DNA of 64,000 bases from Gamsiella multidivaricata (Eukaryota > Mortierellomycota > Mortierellomycetes > Mortierellales > Mortierellaceae), in contig NW_026251729.1 of assembly GCF_025024155.1 (NCBI RefSeq), positions 1 to 64,000 of the forward strand, read 5' to 3'. The notes under the pieces are model-generated. The model was not told the origin of the DNA. It made no database searches and was given only the letters and a program-made list of their open reading frames with translations. Positions 44,941 to 56,292 of the stretch are shown here, one piece after another (position 1 is the stretch's first letter; the number at the start of each line of letters is the position of its first letter). The position numbers were made by a program, and so were the translations under genes.

Positions 44941-44980
44941 ACTCTTTTTTTTGAGGGGAAATGCTACCTCATGAATATTG

Positions 44981-46393
44981 CTAACCCGCGCGAGCTGAGG
45001 CGGCCTCAAGAGTCTCCAAGTCTTCCTGGGCTTTCGAGTCGTTTTTCGTCTCTACAGCCTTATCAAACGAGCCAACCACAGAGTCGGCCCAGGCAGCAGA
45101 CGTAGGCGTAAGCGGCGACTCTAGTTCCTTATCCTCGCTCCCGTCCTCGTCCTCGTCCTCATCCTCACCCTCATCCTCCACATTCGGCAACACGGCTGTT
45201 TGCAAAGGGGCCACAGGTTTCTTTCCAGTCAAGACCCGTGGCGAAGGAGTAACCCCACCGACCAGAGATGCTCGCGAATTCCGTCTGCTTCTCGGCCGAT
45301 GTGCGAATCCTCCGGGAACGGTCCCTCTAATTTTGAAGAGCTCTGGAACAGCAGACGATGCCATAACGTGGGATACTTGATGTTCTGGGAGTTCGAGAGT
45401 GAAACTTGTAAAGGAGTGTGTGATGTTAGCCATCGAGGCATTGTAATCCAATTGATATGGACTGTTCATCGAATATCGGAATTGCTGCTGCTGCTGTTGT
45501 TGTTGTTGTTGTGGAGACGAAGGCGTTGGCTGGGTGTGATGGCCACTGTTTATGATTTTGAGACTCCTGTCAATAATGTTTTCCTGCGGTGCCTTGCGCA
45601 AAGTTGCGTCATCTGATTCCAGCAGAGAAGCAGAGGCTAGATCCCTTCCCGTCGCTGCGGCGAGAATAGCCTGTTCACGAGCCCGACGTGCGCGCGGAGA
45701 GTCCTTTTTGGAGGGGTGTGCGTGGCTGCGAGAAGTCGATCGCTGACGCTCTGCATAGCCAAGTTTGAGGGAATGCATGATACTCTCCTCCAAAAGATTA
45801 CGCCGCCAGACGTGTGCATGGTATTGACGGATGTTGGGATAATCGGTCGGACGCACGTCGTAGGAGGAGGACGTAGTGGTACTGACGGTGTTGGACATGG
45901 ATAGAGTTGGTGATCGGCCTCGTGGCACCTCGTGCTCCATGTGCTCAGAGACGTAGTCCCTGTCCTGATAACGGCTACCATTCACGCTCCTGCTTCCGCT
46001 CTGACGACTTTTGCTGCTCCTGTGGGTCCTCTCACTGCTCTTGCTGTCTCTGCGCCTATTCTCAGCGAGACTATCCTCCTTCCCCTGCGCCTCAGAGCCA
46101 ATCTTGCGCAAGAGGCCGTTGTTACTACTTTGTCGCTCCTCTGGCTGAGGATTCTTATTACGTCCTTCCAGTGTGAACAGACCCGAGAGTCGCTTTCTGG
46201 TTGAATGTCGGCGAGAAGTGACTTCCTGGGGCCTGTCGTTGCTCAGGCCGTTGTCGAAAGAACAGGTATCGTTAGGGTTGCTAGGAAGACTGGTTTCGCT
46301 CCCGCTGGTCTCGTCTCTGTAGTGGCTCATACGACGGCCAAGCCTGGTGGAGGTCTTGAGGTAGTTCCTCGTGGATTCCAATAGCTGTACCAT
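44981..46393 (-). CDS. uncharacterised low-complexity protein, 470 residues
   Basis: Single exon from ATG 46393 (MVQLLESTRNY). The N-terminal third is Ser/Arg-rich with many potential phosphorylation sites. A more ordered block around residues 165-205 (YPNIRQYHAHVWRRNLLEES followed by a leucine-containing helix) looks conserved in character. A polyQ run (about 45485-45515 on the plus strand) and an acidic EDEDEDE tract (about 45140-45175) follow, then a C-terminus predicted to be helical. Composition and the basic/acidic segmentation suggest a regulatory or scaffolding protein. I recognise no family. An upstream in-frame non-ATG extension exists to about 46537, but the ATG is preferred. Confidence 0.7.
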   Translation of the reverse strand: MVQLLESTRNYLKTSTRLGRRMSHYRDETSGSETSLPSNPNDTCSFDNGLSNDRPQEVTSRRHSTRKRLSGLFTLEGRNKNPQPEERQSSNNGLLRKIGSEAQGKEDSLAENRRRDSKSSERTHRSSKSRQSGSRSVNGSRYQDRDYVSEHMEHEVPRGRSPTLSMSNTVSTTTSSSYDVRPTDYPNIRQYHAHVWRRNLLEESIMHSLKLGYAERQRSTSRSHAHPSKKDSPRARRAREQAILAAATGRDLASASLLESDDATLRKAPQENIIDRSLKIINSGHHTQPTPSSPQQQQQQQQQQFRYSMNSPYQLDYNASMANITHSFTSFTLELPEHQVSHVMASSAVPELFKIRGTVPGGFAHRPRSRRNSRASLVGGVTPSPRVLTGKKPVAPLQTAVLPNVEDEGEDEDEDEDGSEDKELESPLTPTSAAWADSVVGSFDKAVETKNDSKAQEDLETLEAASARAG

Positions 46394-47825
46394 GTGTGTG
46401 CTTTTGGTTGGGGAGGGTATGGGATGACTGGGCGGGGTTGTGGCTCGTGTGCGTAGGGGCCAGGGTATCTGAAGAGGATGGATGGGGTATGGGTAGCCAC
46501 CAAAGACGTCTGTGTGGGCTAATAAGAAAGATGCCAATGGGGGAAAGGAGGAGAAAAGGGGAAAGAGGACGGAAGAACGAAAGACGCAGGAGAAAAGGTC
46601 AGTGGGATTGTGTATCGGTCTGGAGTGTCGTTACAATAACATATATCAGCGAAAAGGAGAAGAGAAAGGAAAATGAGTTGGGAGGGAATGCAGTTGGGAG
46701 AGGAAGAGCGAAGAGAGCGAGGGCGAGAAGGTGTTACCTCTTCACTAGACAAAGAAGTGACAAAGAAGTGACAAAGAAGTGACAAAGAAGTGACAAAGAA
46801 GTGACAAAGAAGTGGCAAAGAAGTGTTAAAGAGACGGAAGAATGAGTGTGGGGGTGAGTGTGAGTGCGAGTGCGAGTGTGAATGTAAGAGAGGGAAGGAG
46901 AGAGAGTAAAGGGAGGAAGAGGGAAGAAAGAAAGAGAGAAGGTTAATAAGATCAAGATGGGCATGGTCGAGAGGTGAAAATAGAAAAGAGAGACGAGAGC
47001 CCTTGCCTGGGCATCCTTCGCCCTGAACTCGGTGGTGGGACTCCGCCAAGGGAACATTTCCGGTTCCCTGCCTTGACATATGAAATGCATGCGATAGTTT
47101 TCCAAGGACAGACACGTTGTAATTAAAAAAAAAGAAAAGAAAAAAAGAAAAGAGGATAGGATCAGTGGTGCTTCAATGGTTCGAATGGCGCTTGGTTCCT
47201 GTCCATGTCCATGCCCATGTCCATATCATATATTGCCACGCACTATGCTCACATGCGAATCGCAATACAGCAATAGCAAACGGTGCAAGTGACGCACTGT
47301 TCAGGCTGCCACGTTATCGCTCCTTCCCTGACATTTTCTTTATTTTCTTATCTCTGGCATCTTCTCTGGCTTCAACTCTTACTTGTCCAATGCACACAGC
47401 TAATGAGGTACTGCTCTCATCCTCCCCCCTGGAGGACAACTTGTACAATGCATTATCTACGCACTTAACCACAAGTTACAACAGCTGTAACAGGAGCAAG
47501 AGTTGAGGGCGGTGATGGCCTGCTGGGGGCTGGAGAGCATAGCATGCTGGAGGGCCACTGGCCGCCGTCGTGTCCTGGTCCCCCATATCGTTGGTATCAT
47601 TGTAGGGCTGCCTGTCAACTGTTCTCAAATCCACACAATGTCAGAGTTGAGGGCCGCACTCCAGTCACGGGGCTCATGCATTTCCTTTTTGCTGAGGTCG
47701 TTCCAGATCGTTCTGTTCAGCTCAAACTACACCCATTTTCAAACCACCAAAACCACGACGCGTCCATCCTTTACACCCTACAGCAGGATACACGCCGTCT
47801 CATCCAACTCCACATAAGTCTGAAC
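46394..47825. other. divergent spacer with 12-bp tandem repeats
   Basis: Purine-rich on the plus strand to about 47000, with a 12-bp tandem array at 46752-46828 and a GAGTGTGAGTGC repeat at about 46850-46880. The right half includes the Cdc37 promoter. No supported gene. Confidence 0.55.
46752..46828. repeat. 12-bp tandem repeat (GACAAAGAAGTG)n
   Basis: Six to seven near-perfect units; the last ones vary (GGCAAAGAAGTG, TTAAAGAG). Lies about 360 nt upstream of the minus-strand ATG at 46393. Confidence 0.9.
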
Positions 47826-49520
47826 ATGTCCGCCATCAACTATTCCAAGTGGGACAACCTCGAGATCTCGGACGACTCGGACATTGAATGCCATCCCAAT
47901 GTAACAGCTCGTGTTCTTTTTCATTCCTTCTCGTCTATGGCTCAAATCAGTACCCGCGATACTTACCTACAGTCGATCACCTTTGCCCTTCATTGCCGCT
48001 TGCTTCTAGGTCGATAAGCGTTCAATGATCCGATGGAAGCAGGAGCAGATCCACCGTGAGCGCGACGCCCGCCGCACCAAGATCGTATCCCTCAAACATG
48101 AAGCAGAGACCCTCAAGAAGCAGCTGGACAGGATAGAGAAAAGCACTCAGCAAGCAGAGCTCGAGAAAAAGTACCAGGAGACCCTTCAGCAATTAGAGAA
48201 GCTGGAGGCAGTGGAAAACAAGAAGCTGACCTCAGACAAGCTGGTGACTGGATTCGATAAAACTGTAAGACTTCCTTGTGTTCAGCAACCCAAACAACCG
48301 CTGCCTGCAACAGCAAGGGCATCATGGAGACATGACACGCAGGTATATTCTAACGTTTGAATCGCTCGCATCTTGGCTAGGCTGTGAGCAAGCCAGTTCA
48401 TGCCCCCAAAGAGACCCCCAAGCCCTTCAAGAAGACTACTCAGAAGACCAAAGTGATTGAGACGTTGAATCCAGGAAGTGCCGTACGTCGCAAAAATACG
48501 CTCGAGTCATGTATTCAAAACGGTCATGTAATCGCTGATGAGCTTTTCTCTAATACAGCTGATAATTTTTTTCATGGCAAATATTAGGGAGGAGTGCCAG
48601 CAAAAGCCGGTTCATCGAAGCAGGCAGCCGTCGCAGAAGACTCGGATGATTCGGACGATGAGGTCGAGGTCACAGAGGTTGCCCTCGAGTTTTCGCGTAT
48701 CAAGGGATTCGATGCTTCTCTTGCTTACATCTCAAAACACCCTTACCTCGGCACTCAAGCGTACTCGGACGAAATCATGGCTCAGGCCTTCAAGGCGCAG
48801 ATGGACGGTGACGAGTCCTATGCCAACAACTGCGTGCATCAGGCCCTCATTCTTCAATACTGCGCTCAGCTCGGCAAGGACGGTGTAGGCCTCTTCTTCC
48901 ACAGGTAAGGAAGGAGCTTTAGGATACGACAATACAATAGCCCAGCGTCTTGGGATACTGTTGCAAAAAGCCTTTTTTTTTTATTTAGTAGGATATCATA
49001 CCTAGTTTGCTAATTTATCGACCTCCACTTTAGAATCCGTGATCCTAATCACGCTGCCCTCAAGATCTTCCAGAACGACTGGAAGGACACTTACACAAGA
49101 ATCAAGGAGCGCTGCAAGGTACTGGCACAGGAGCGTGCCGCTAATGCTTCCCCAGGAGTGGAGACTATCCAACTTCAGGCAGCCGAGCCAGGAACTCAGA
49201 TTCATATCACAGGACCACCCGCGGATGCTGACCCTAAGGTCCACGAAATTTTCGCAGCCTTGCCTGAGGATTTCCAGGAAGCAATTATCTCTGGATCGCT
49301 GGACAACGTCAACAAGTCGTTGGAGGGTATGAGTGTGCAGTTGGCAGAGGAGGTTGTCAGAGTGTGCAACCAAGTCGGTTTCTTACGTATTGAGGGCGAC
49401 ATCATTGATACGATCAAGGGCGAGACTATTGCTGACCGCGAGGCCGAGATGGCCGCAGCAGCAGCCGCAGCAGCCGAGGCAGGCAAGGCCATCGATGCTC
49501 CAGCTCCTGATCAGGCATGA
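47826..49520 (+). CDS. CDC37: Hsp90 co-chaperone Cdc37
   Basis: Five exons: 47826-47900, 48010-48264, 48381-48482, 48588-48904 and 49034-49520, 411 residues. The N-terminus carries the diagnostic INYSKWDNLEISDDSD with the conserved CK2-type Ser (SDDSD), then HPNVDKRSMIRWKQ, a long coiled coil (residues 35-100), an acidic EDSDDSDDE linker, and the Hsp90-binding middle domain (SDEIMAQAF, CVHQALILQYC, GVGLFFHRIRDPN). The C-terminal helical region ends in an Ala-rich tail. It delivers protein kinases to Hsp90 in the cytosol. All phases close. The stop is 183 nt upstream of the TFIIIC gene start on the same strand. Confidence 0.95.
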
Positions 49521-49703
49521 AAGGAACCCAGTTTTGAAATAAATTCTATCAGTTTTCGTTTTTGATTCTGTTGCCCAGTGACTGCAGAGGACGAATGTGT
49601 GTGGGTTTTTGAACAAACAGCTTGTTCAGCCTTTCTTTTCTTTTTTCTTTTTTTTAACATCGCTTTGTTCACCAGAAGAGACCCCATTCGATTCTTCTGT
49701 AGA

Positions 49704-52700
49704 ATGGATTCCAACCAAGAGGAGGGCCAGGGCTCAGGAAAGGGCAAAGGAAAGGGTCGTAGTACCAGGAGCAAAGGCACCGATCAGAATGACCATTCAC
49801 TCTCGGTCGATTCAGGGTCCGCACTCGACCAACACCATGCCTCGTCCACCACAGACAGGAACCCACTTTTGACGCGCCTCAGCCAGAACTCGGCCGAGCG
49901 GGCACACATTGCCGCGTTCGGAACCCAGCTTGGACCCGAGGGTATGCAGGCTCCACAGGTGATTGGAGACTTTGTAGGAATCAGCAGCAGCAGCAGCAGC
50001 AGCAGCATCAACATCAGCAGTAGCACCGGCAGGAACGGAGGAGCTGCTGCTGCTGTCGCCATCAGCACCAGCAGTAGTACCATTGGAGTTGCGGGCCACT
50101 CCAACGTGGATTTGCATGAGGTTTTGGAGAGTATCCGAATCGAGGGCGAAGACGAGGAATTTAACGAGCTAGATGCTGAGGATGATGGCGAAGATGAAGA
50201 TATGACTGGTTGGTCGACACAGACGGGACCAGAGGGTATGAGTGCCGCCATGCGTGCTGAGGCATTGTCAGCAATATCCGCCGTGGATCCACAGCAACTC
50301 ATAGGCGCAGCAGGCGAGGGGTAAGATATGGATGACATGGATTGAATTGTTTGCTCGCATGAAAACGTCGTTACTGACATGTCATTCCTTGGATCAATGG
50401 TATGTAAGGTCACCATGGGGCGCGCTGGAGGGATTCGAACAAGGCATGGTGGACGACGACGATGAGTTGGACGAAAACGACCCAGCGCTTGAGGAGCTTG
50501 GACTTTCACTCGCTCCCAGGACGCAGAAAGAAAAGAGACGAGTAAGTCCAAGGATGAACAAAAATGTCCGGGGGGGGGAGGTTTTTTTTTTTGGCAGGAT
50601 TGAGGCGACAAATGGATTGAGTGGGCTGCTAACCACCCAACGCTTTTGCTGTTTTGTAGATGAAACGAAAGGGCGAAGTCATCTATCCACCCGAGATTCA
50701 AAAGCTGCTGGGCATGGCAAACCACGCATATGTCAGCAAGGACTACAAACTGGCCGTTGATCTATTCCAACAGGTCATTGTCACCCACCCCAGCGTCTTT
50801 CAAGCATGGAATATCATGGGAGTTATCCAGGAGGAATTAGGAAATACTGAAAAGGCGCTGCAGCTGTACCTCGTCGCTGCCCATTTGACCCCAAAGGATG
50901 GAGCACTCTGGAAAAAACTAGCTGTCATATCCAAGTAAGTTCAGGACTGAAGCAGGGATTGCGACTATCGCGGGGAGGGATAGCAACGCTGAGCATGCTA
51001 CTAATGCATGCTTTGTTCATTTTTATCGTTAGAAACTGTGGCTATGACCAGCAAGCGCTCTACTGTTTCTCACGAGCATACAGGGCTGACAAGCACGACA
51101 TGGATGCGCTCTGGGATCGCTCTGTGATGTACCAAATTTTGGACCAGCCTAACAAAGCCATCCAGGGCTTCCAGAAGCTCCTCAAGGTCAAGCCGCATTA
51201 TATGCCCGCGCTGGAGGAACTGGTCAAGATCTACAGTTCACTTGAACAGGATAATAAGCGTTATCGGGAGAATATGCACCAAGCTATGGTCGACTATGAG
51301 GCAGCATACCTACATTATTCCTCGCTTCCGGATCGGTTTTCAAACCCCAACGGAGACCCATTCGACATCACGGACGAGGACGATCAGGCGGAGCAACAGA
51401 ATGAACCATTTGGATACTCGGCCCTTAATATGCTGAGCGAGCTCTACATCATGTTTGAGGAGTACGAAAAGCCCATTACGATGATTAAGACTTGGTCTAG
51501 ACGGTTACAGCGGCGATCGCATCAGACGTGGTGGGATGACTACAAGGATGACCGCGAGTTTGACACGGATCCGGACGATGAGGATCTTCAGGCATCTCTA
51601 GGAGAAAACCGGACGAGAGGACTTCCTGTTGATCTTCGAGTCAAGCTTGGTATCTGCCGCTTGATGATGGAAGAAGTCAAGGAAGCAAAGGTACAGCATA
51701 TTATTTTTTTCTTCTTTCTCTGCAGTTGTACAGATCATGACACCATCTTAAAGGACGAAAGATGATTAACGTCCGAGATAATTTGTTCCGCCAATGCAAT
51801 AGGCCCAATTCAGGTACCTGTGGAAGTGCAGTGTCGAGGATTTCCCAGATTTGTACGAGGAGATTGCAGAGCTTTACGTCAGCAAACAGATGTGGAAGGA
51901 AGGCTACAACGTTATCCGCGCCATGCTGCAGTTTGACGAGATGGATATCCTCAAGAATTGGGTCATGGCTGGAGAATGTCTTCGACATATGGACCAGCTG
52001 AAAGACGCAAAGGACTATCTGGAACAGGGTATATATTTGCCTCTGTTATTTATTCAACAAACAGTTTGTAACTGAGAGATCTCTTTTTTTTCACATTCTG
52101 ACCCTATGTATTATTGTTGCAATGCTTTAGCTCACCGTGCCGATCCCTCCAGCGTGGATGTCAGTATGATTCTCGCAGAGGTGTATGAAGAGATGGGGAA
52201 CCTTCCACAGGCCTTGACGCTCGTCAACTATGGTATGTTAACTGTCATGGAACGATGAGATTTGATTCCTATGGCAGGATTTCTAACTCTCCGTCTTGGC
52301 CCTCTGTTTTGACTCATAGTACGGCAAGCCAACGCGGAGAAGCAGGCCCTAGCAGAGAGACGGCGTAGAGAATTTCGGCTAGCCAAGGGGAAGGAAGGCT
52401 TCAAAGGTATCCAACCAGTGCAGCCGTATCTGGACACAGAGTATGCGCTAGACCCACGATATCGATCAATTATACCCCATGCATGGTTGAATAGGCCGGG
52501 TGGCCGTTGGAAGCCTGGTTCGGAAGCTGCGCGAGCCCTTGAGCGTATTCAGGAGGCTAGTCGAAGCAGAGCTGCAGCTGAGCGATACAGTAGCGCAGAC
52601 AGGGAGCGCGATATCCAGTTGCTGAAGAGCATGCGTGAACTGGAGCGTGCTGAAAGGCTGGCGGCAAAGGAGAACGAGGCGCAGGAGCTACGGGATGTAA

Positions 52701-55659
52701 TCGAAAAGTTCAACCAGCTCGAGATCATCTTCCAGCGGATCGACCAGAAGGAGAAATCTAGGGTCTGGGATAATAGGCGAGAGGCCGTCAAGATGACTCG
52801 AGAGGACAGGACCCAGTACATCCAGGTGGCTAGGGATCTGATCAACGTCTTCAGGAGCAATCGCGGGTTCTTTCCGAAACAGAGGACAAAGCCATATCTT
52901 GGTGTCGAGTCGCGCTCGTGGAGATTCAGGAAGCATGCAAGCGATATTGACGCTGTGCTGTCGGAGCAAGTCTCGGAAATGTCGGAGCGTTTGGGCCGGG
53001 CGATGGGCGTCACTCCACCCAAGTCAAGCGCAGAAGAAGCCATTGAGAACTCTGGAATCGTACCCCCGACAACGTACAAGGATGTCTCGTTCGATGCATG
53101 GTACATGCTCGTCATTCGGCAGGCGGTCTATTTGACGTACGAGGATCGTTACGCAGAAGCAGCCGAGCTCTTGATGGTGATGTTCAGCGCAAACGTCTTT
53201 TACATCAATCCTCGTCGGCGATCAGGCATCATGCTTGTCCTGCTTGCGTGTGCTATGTGGGCTGGCGATGCTGCTGCGGTGTTGAATGCTGGACGCTACC
53301 TGGCCAATTTCGGTGGCAGTCGTCCGTTCCCGATCAAGATATACCAAGCGGTCTTCACAACTGGGCCCCGTAACCACCAGAAGTACGGAGCTTGGGTCCA
53401 GAACGTCACGTACAAGTACTTGAAGCGACAAATCGGCAGGATGCGTACGGCTATCGGCAAGGCTTCGCAGAGGATGATGCGCAAGGTTCGCAAACCTGTC
53501 CGTAAACCTCGGGTTGGGGGAAAAAAGAGGAGCTACAGGAAGGTCTTTCAGCTCATGCCGGCCTCGCAAGGCTCCCCAAACAAGAAGCGCAAGAGTGATG
53601 TCCTACCAAGCAGGAGCTCGGCGCTCGCAACATTACCATGGAAGACATTTAGCTCCTTCCCTCAGCTCAACACTCCAGGCGAATCTGAGAACACCGACAT
53701 CAGAATCGAACAGGGTGTAGATGATCAGCCAGAGACGTCAACAGCTCTTTCGGAACAGCGGATGATGTTCGACTTCACGATTAGCTTGCCTGAGAATAGC
53801 TCACGGAGGTTACGTGCAAAGGACTTGTTTGCAGAGAAGGAGCTTCAATCTCAAGTAGTTTCAGAGCAAGCAGACGGCATAGCTGTCGAGGAGTCAGCGT
53901 CGACGACGCCACGGAAAAAGAGGCTGCTGGAAGATGATGCTGCTGGCGGTTCGGGGCAAGTTGAGGCTGTGGGTGGCCAGGATGACCAGGACGAAGCTGG
54001 ACAGGACGAGGAATTTGATGATGACGACGATTACGATGTTGGCGACGAGGCATATAAGACTGAAGAAGAGGAGGAGGAGTCTGACGCAGACGATTTCGGC
54101 GACGGAGAATGGGATCAAGACGGCTCTGGTTTCCCCAAGTCCAGAGCCAAGATATTTGGAAAGGTCAGCCGGCGCAATATCTCGAACGCTGACGACGACG
54201 AGGACGATGGCGATGACGACGACGGAGGTGAAGTCGGCGGCAGCGTTGTCCGAAGAGCATTGGCTGGTCGCCGCCGATCTGCCGGTCAAAAGGGAACTGA
54301 GAGCGCCCTTTCAAGGACTGATGAAGACATGGACGCCATAGGGAGCAAGAGACAGGGAAGGGCGCATTTCACGAGGGAGATGTACAAGAAGTTCAATATC
54401 GGGATGGTCATGTTCTTTGGACATGTACTGGCCCAGTCGCGATCCCACGTTGGCAGTGCGGGTAAGTGTTCTTGTTGGCGAGAATTTACGAAAGATGTCT
54501 TTTTTGTTGGGAAAATTGCTCACTAACACGGAGGGTGTTTTTTTTTCTATCCGTAGCTCAATTTGCCGAGTGCATGGACTACGCGCCCTATAACCCCATG
54601 ATCCACCTGTACCTTGGGATCCAGTTCCTGAACTTGGCGATGCAACGCACAACACCGAATCGGCAGATGACCTTGGCCCAGGGATTGTTGTTTTTGCAGA
54701 ACTACTATCGCCTACGCAAGGAAGGATATGGCACGCTGATGTTTTCGGAACGGGAGAAGGAGAACAAAGCCAAGGGTATACCAAGCCCACCACCGCCCAT
54801 CAAGCCCGTCCGCTCAATCATTGGTGTCCAGGACGAAGAACCCGATTGGACCGCACAGGCTACCAAGGCCTCCATGGAGGCCATTTCATCCGATACCTCG
54901 CCTACGACGTCTGCTCAATCGATAGCAGCACAGAAAACAGCAGCACCTTCGAAAGTCCCACCAACTTTAGGAGCACCGACTACAACGACGTCTTCATCCT
55001 CATCCTCAGAGAGTAATTCTGCCCCACCAGAGAACCCACCGCTGAGGCAATGTCAGCAAGAGGCAGAGTTCAATTTCGCGCGCGCGTTCCATCAGATGGG
55101 CCAGAACCAGCTTGCGATGATCCACTATCGAAGGGTGCTCGAGTTGCCCTCGTGGCGGGTTGTCGAGCGCGAACAGCAGGTGTTGCGCAAGAAACAGCAG
55201 GACGAGGAGAAGGAGATGAGGCGGAAGGCACGTGCGGAGGGTCGTGCTCATGCGCTGGAGAGGAAGATGAGGCGTGCACAGGAGAGTCGCGATCGTAAGG
55301 AAGCCAGGCGGATCCAGATGGAGGTGGCCAAGGCTTTGGGGACGACAGACGTGAGCGAAGTAGTCGGCGGTGAAGATGGAGAAGATGATGAAGAGGATGA
55401 GGAGGATATGGATGGAGAAGAAGAAGAAGAAGAAGAAAAAGAAAAAGGAGGGGAGGACGGTGTGGGCGAGGAGGAAGAAGGGGAGAAGAAGAACGCATCG
55501 GAAAACAAAGTACCAAGTCGGATTCAATTGCGGGACTCTGAAGAGGACGATCCCACGGATTTGAAGCGTGAGGCGGCCTTTAATTTGGCAAAAATCTACC
55601 TGCAGAGCGGTGCTGTGGGCGAAGCGCAGCTTTTGATGCGCAAATATTGTACAATCTAG
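49704..55659 (+). CDS. TFIIIC TPR subunit (Tfc4/Sfc4/GTF3C3 family)
   Basis: Eight exons: 49704-50320, 50409-50541, 50660-50934, 51033-51690, 51803-52028, 52131-52232, 52320-54461 and 54557-55659, in-frame total 1751 residues. The disordered N-terminus has Ser and Ala runs and an acidic stretch (about residues 150-175). TPR repeats start near residue 260 (ANHAYVSKDYKLAVDLFQQV) and continue through exons 4-6. Exon 7 holds a charged helical region, a second TPR set, basic KRKSD-type signals and a large acidic region (about 53960-54240). Exon 8 ends with TPR-like FNFARAFHQMGQNQLA and another acidic tract before a last repeat. The subunit bridges TFIIIC to TFIIIB on tRNA and 5S genes. It is much longer than human (886) or fission-yeast (about 1000) relatives because of the acidic inserts. 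Confidence 0.9.
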
Positions 55660-55774
55660 TCTGAATATTGAAAGAAATGCTTTCCATAAATTCGTGCATT
55701 TGAAAAACAAACAAAAAATGACTTGAATTCAATTAGGAGCTTGACAAAAAAAGGATCATTCTTTATTGCTGTGG

Positions 55775-56259
55775 TCATGGATCACACCCAACATCCAGGC
55801 GCTTGACCCAGGTCAGGTATCGTTCAGCACAATGCCTCTGCTGTTCCTGTTCTTCGCTCAGAATATCCACATCATCTGTTTCTCGGTTTTCATCCTGATC
55901 TGTTGTCGTGGGATCCGGCAACGCCAGTTGCTTAACGAACTCATCCTCAGTCGCCAGAGACACAAATAGGCCATCCTCCGAATCCAGAGTCCCAAGTTCC
56001 ACGGCTCTATTCCCTCCTCTTTCATCCAGGTCCATCTCACCGTCCAGCCAGCGTAGTCCATAATACACGAACCGTAAATGGTACCAAAGCGACTCGTGTC
56101 CCGGATAGGTCGTGATCAGGTTACGGACACGGTCCAGCTCCGAGACCCATAGTTGAACAACCCATGGGAAACTCGCCCGCTTAATTTCGTCCGCATTCTG
56201 AATCACGTCAGTAGAGAGCAAAACCTGTCTGATTGCACTCTGGAGGACTCTGGATTTTT

Positions 56260-56292
<33 letters not shown>

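Larger units (their letters stand above)
38981..44980. other. 6-kb gene-free region
   Basis: Purine-rich on the plus strand from 39000 to 40930 (so CT-rich on the strand of the homeobox gene, as in a long leader or promoter), with CAGAGCAG, GACACA and GAGACAAA repeats. From 41000 to 44980 both strands have only short frames without motifs; A25 at 44069-44093, T25 at 44916-44940 and a C12-type run near 44675 are present. I see no tRNA-like or rRNA-like sequence. Confidence 0.55.

Noticed and set aside
50430..50450. GGGATTCGAAC resembling a tRNA T-arm on the minus strand
   Set aside because: Lies inside a well-supported TFIIIC exon and has no tRNA fold around it.
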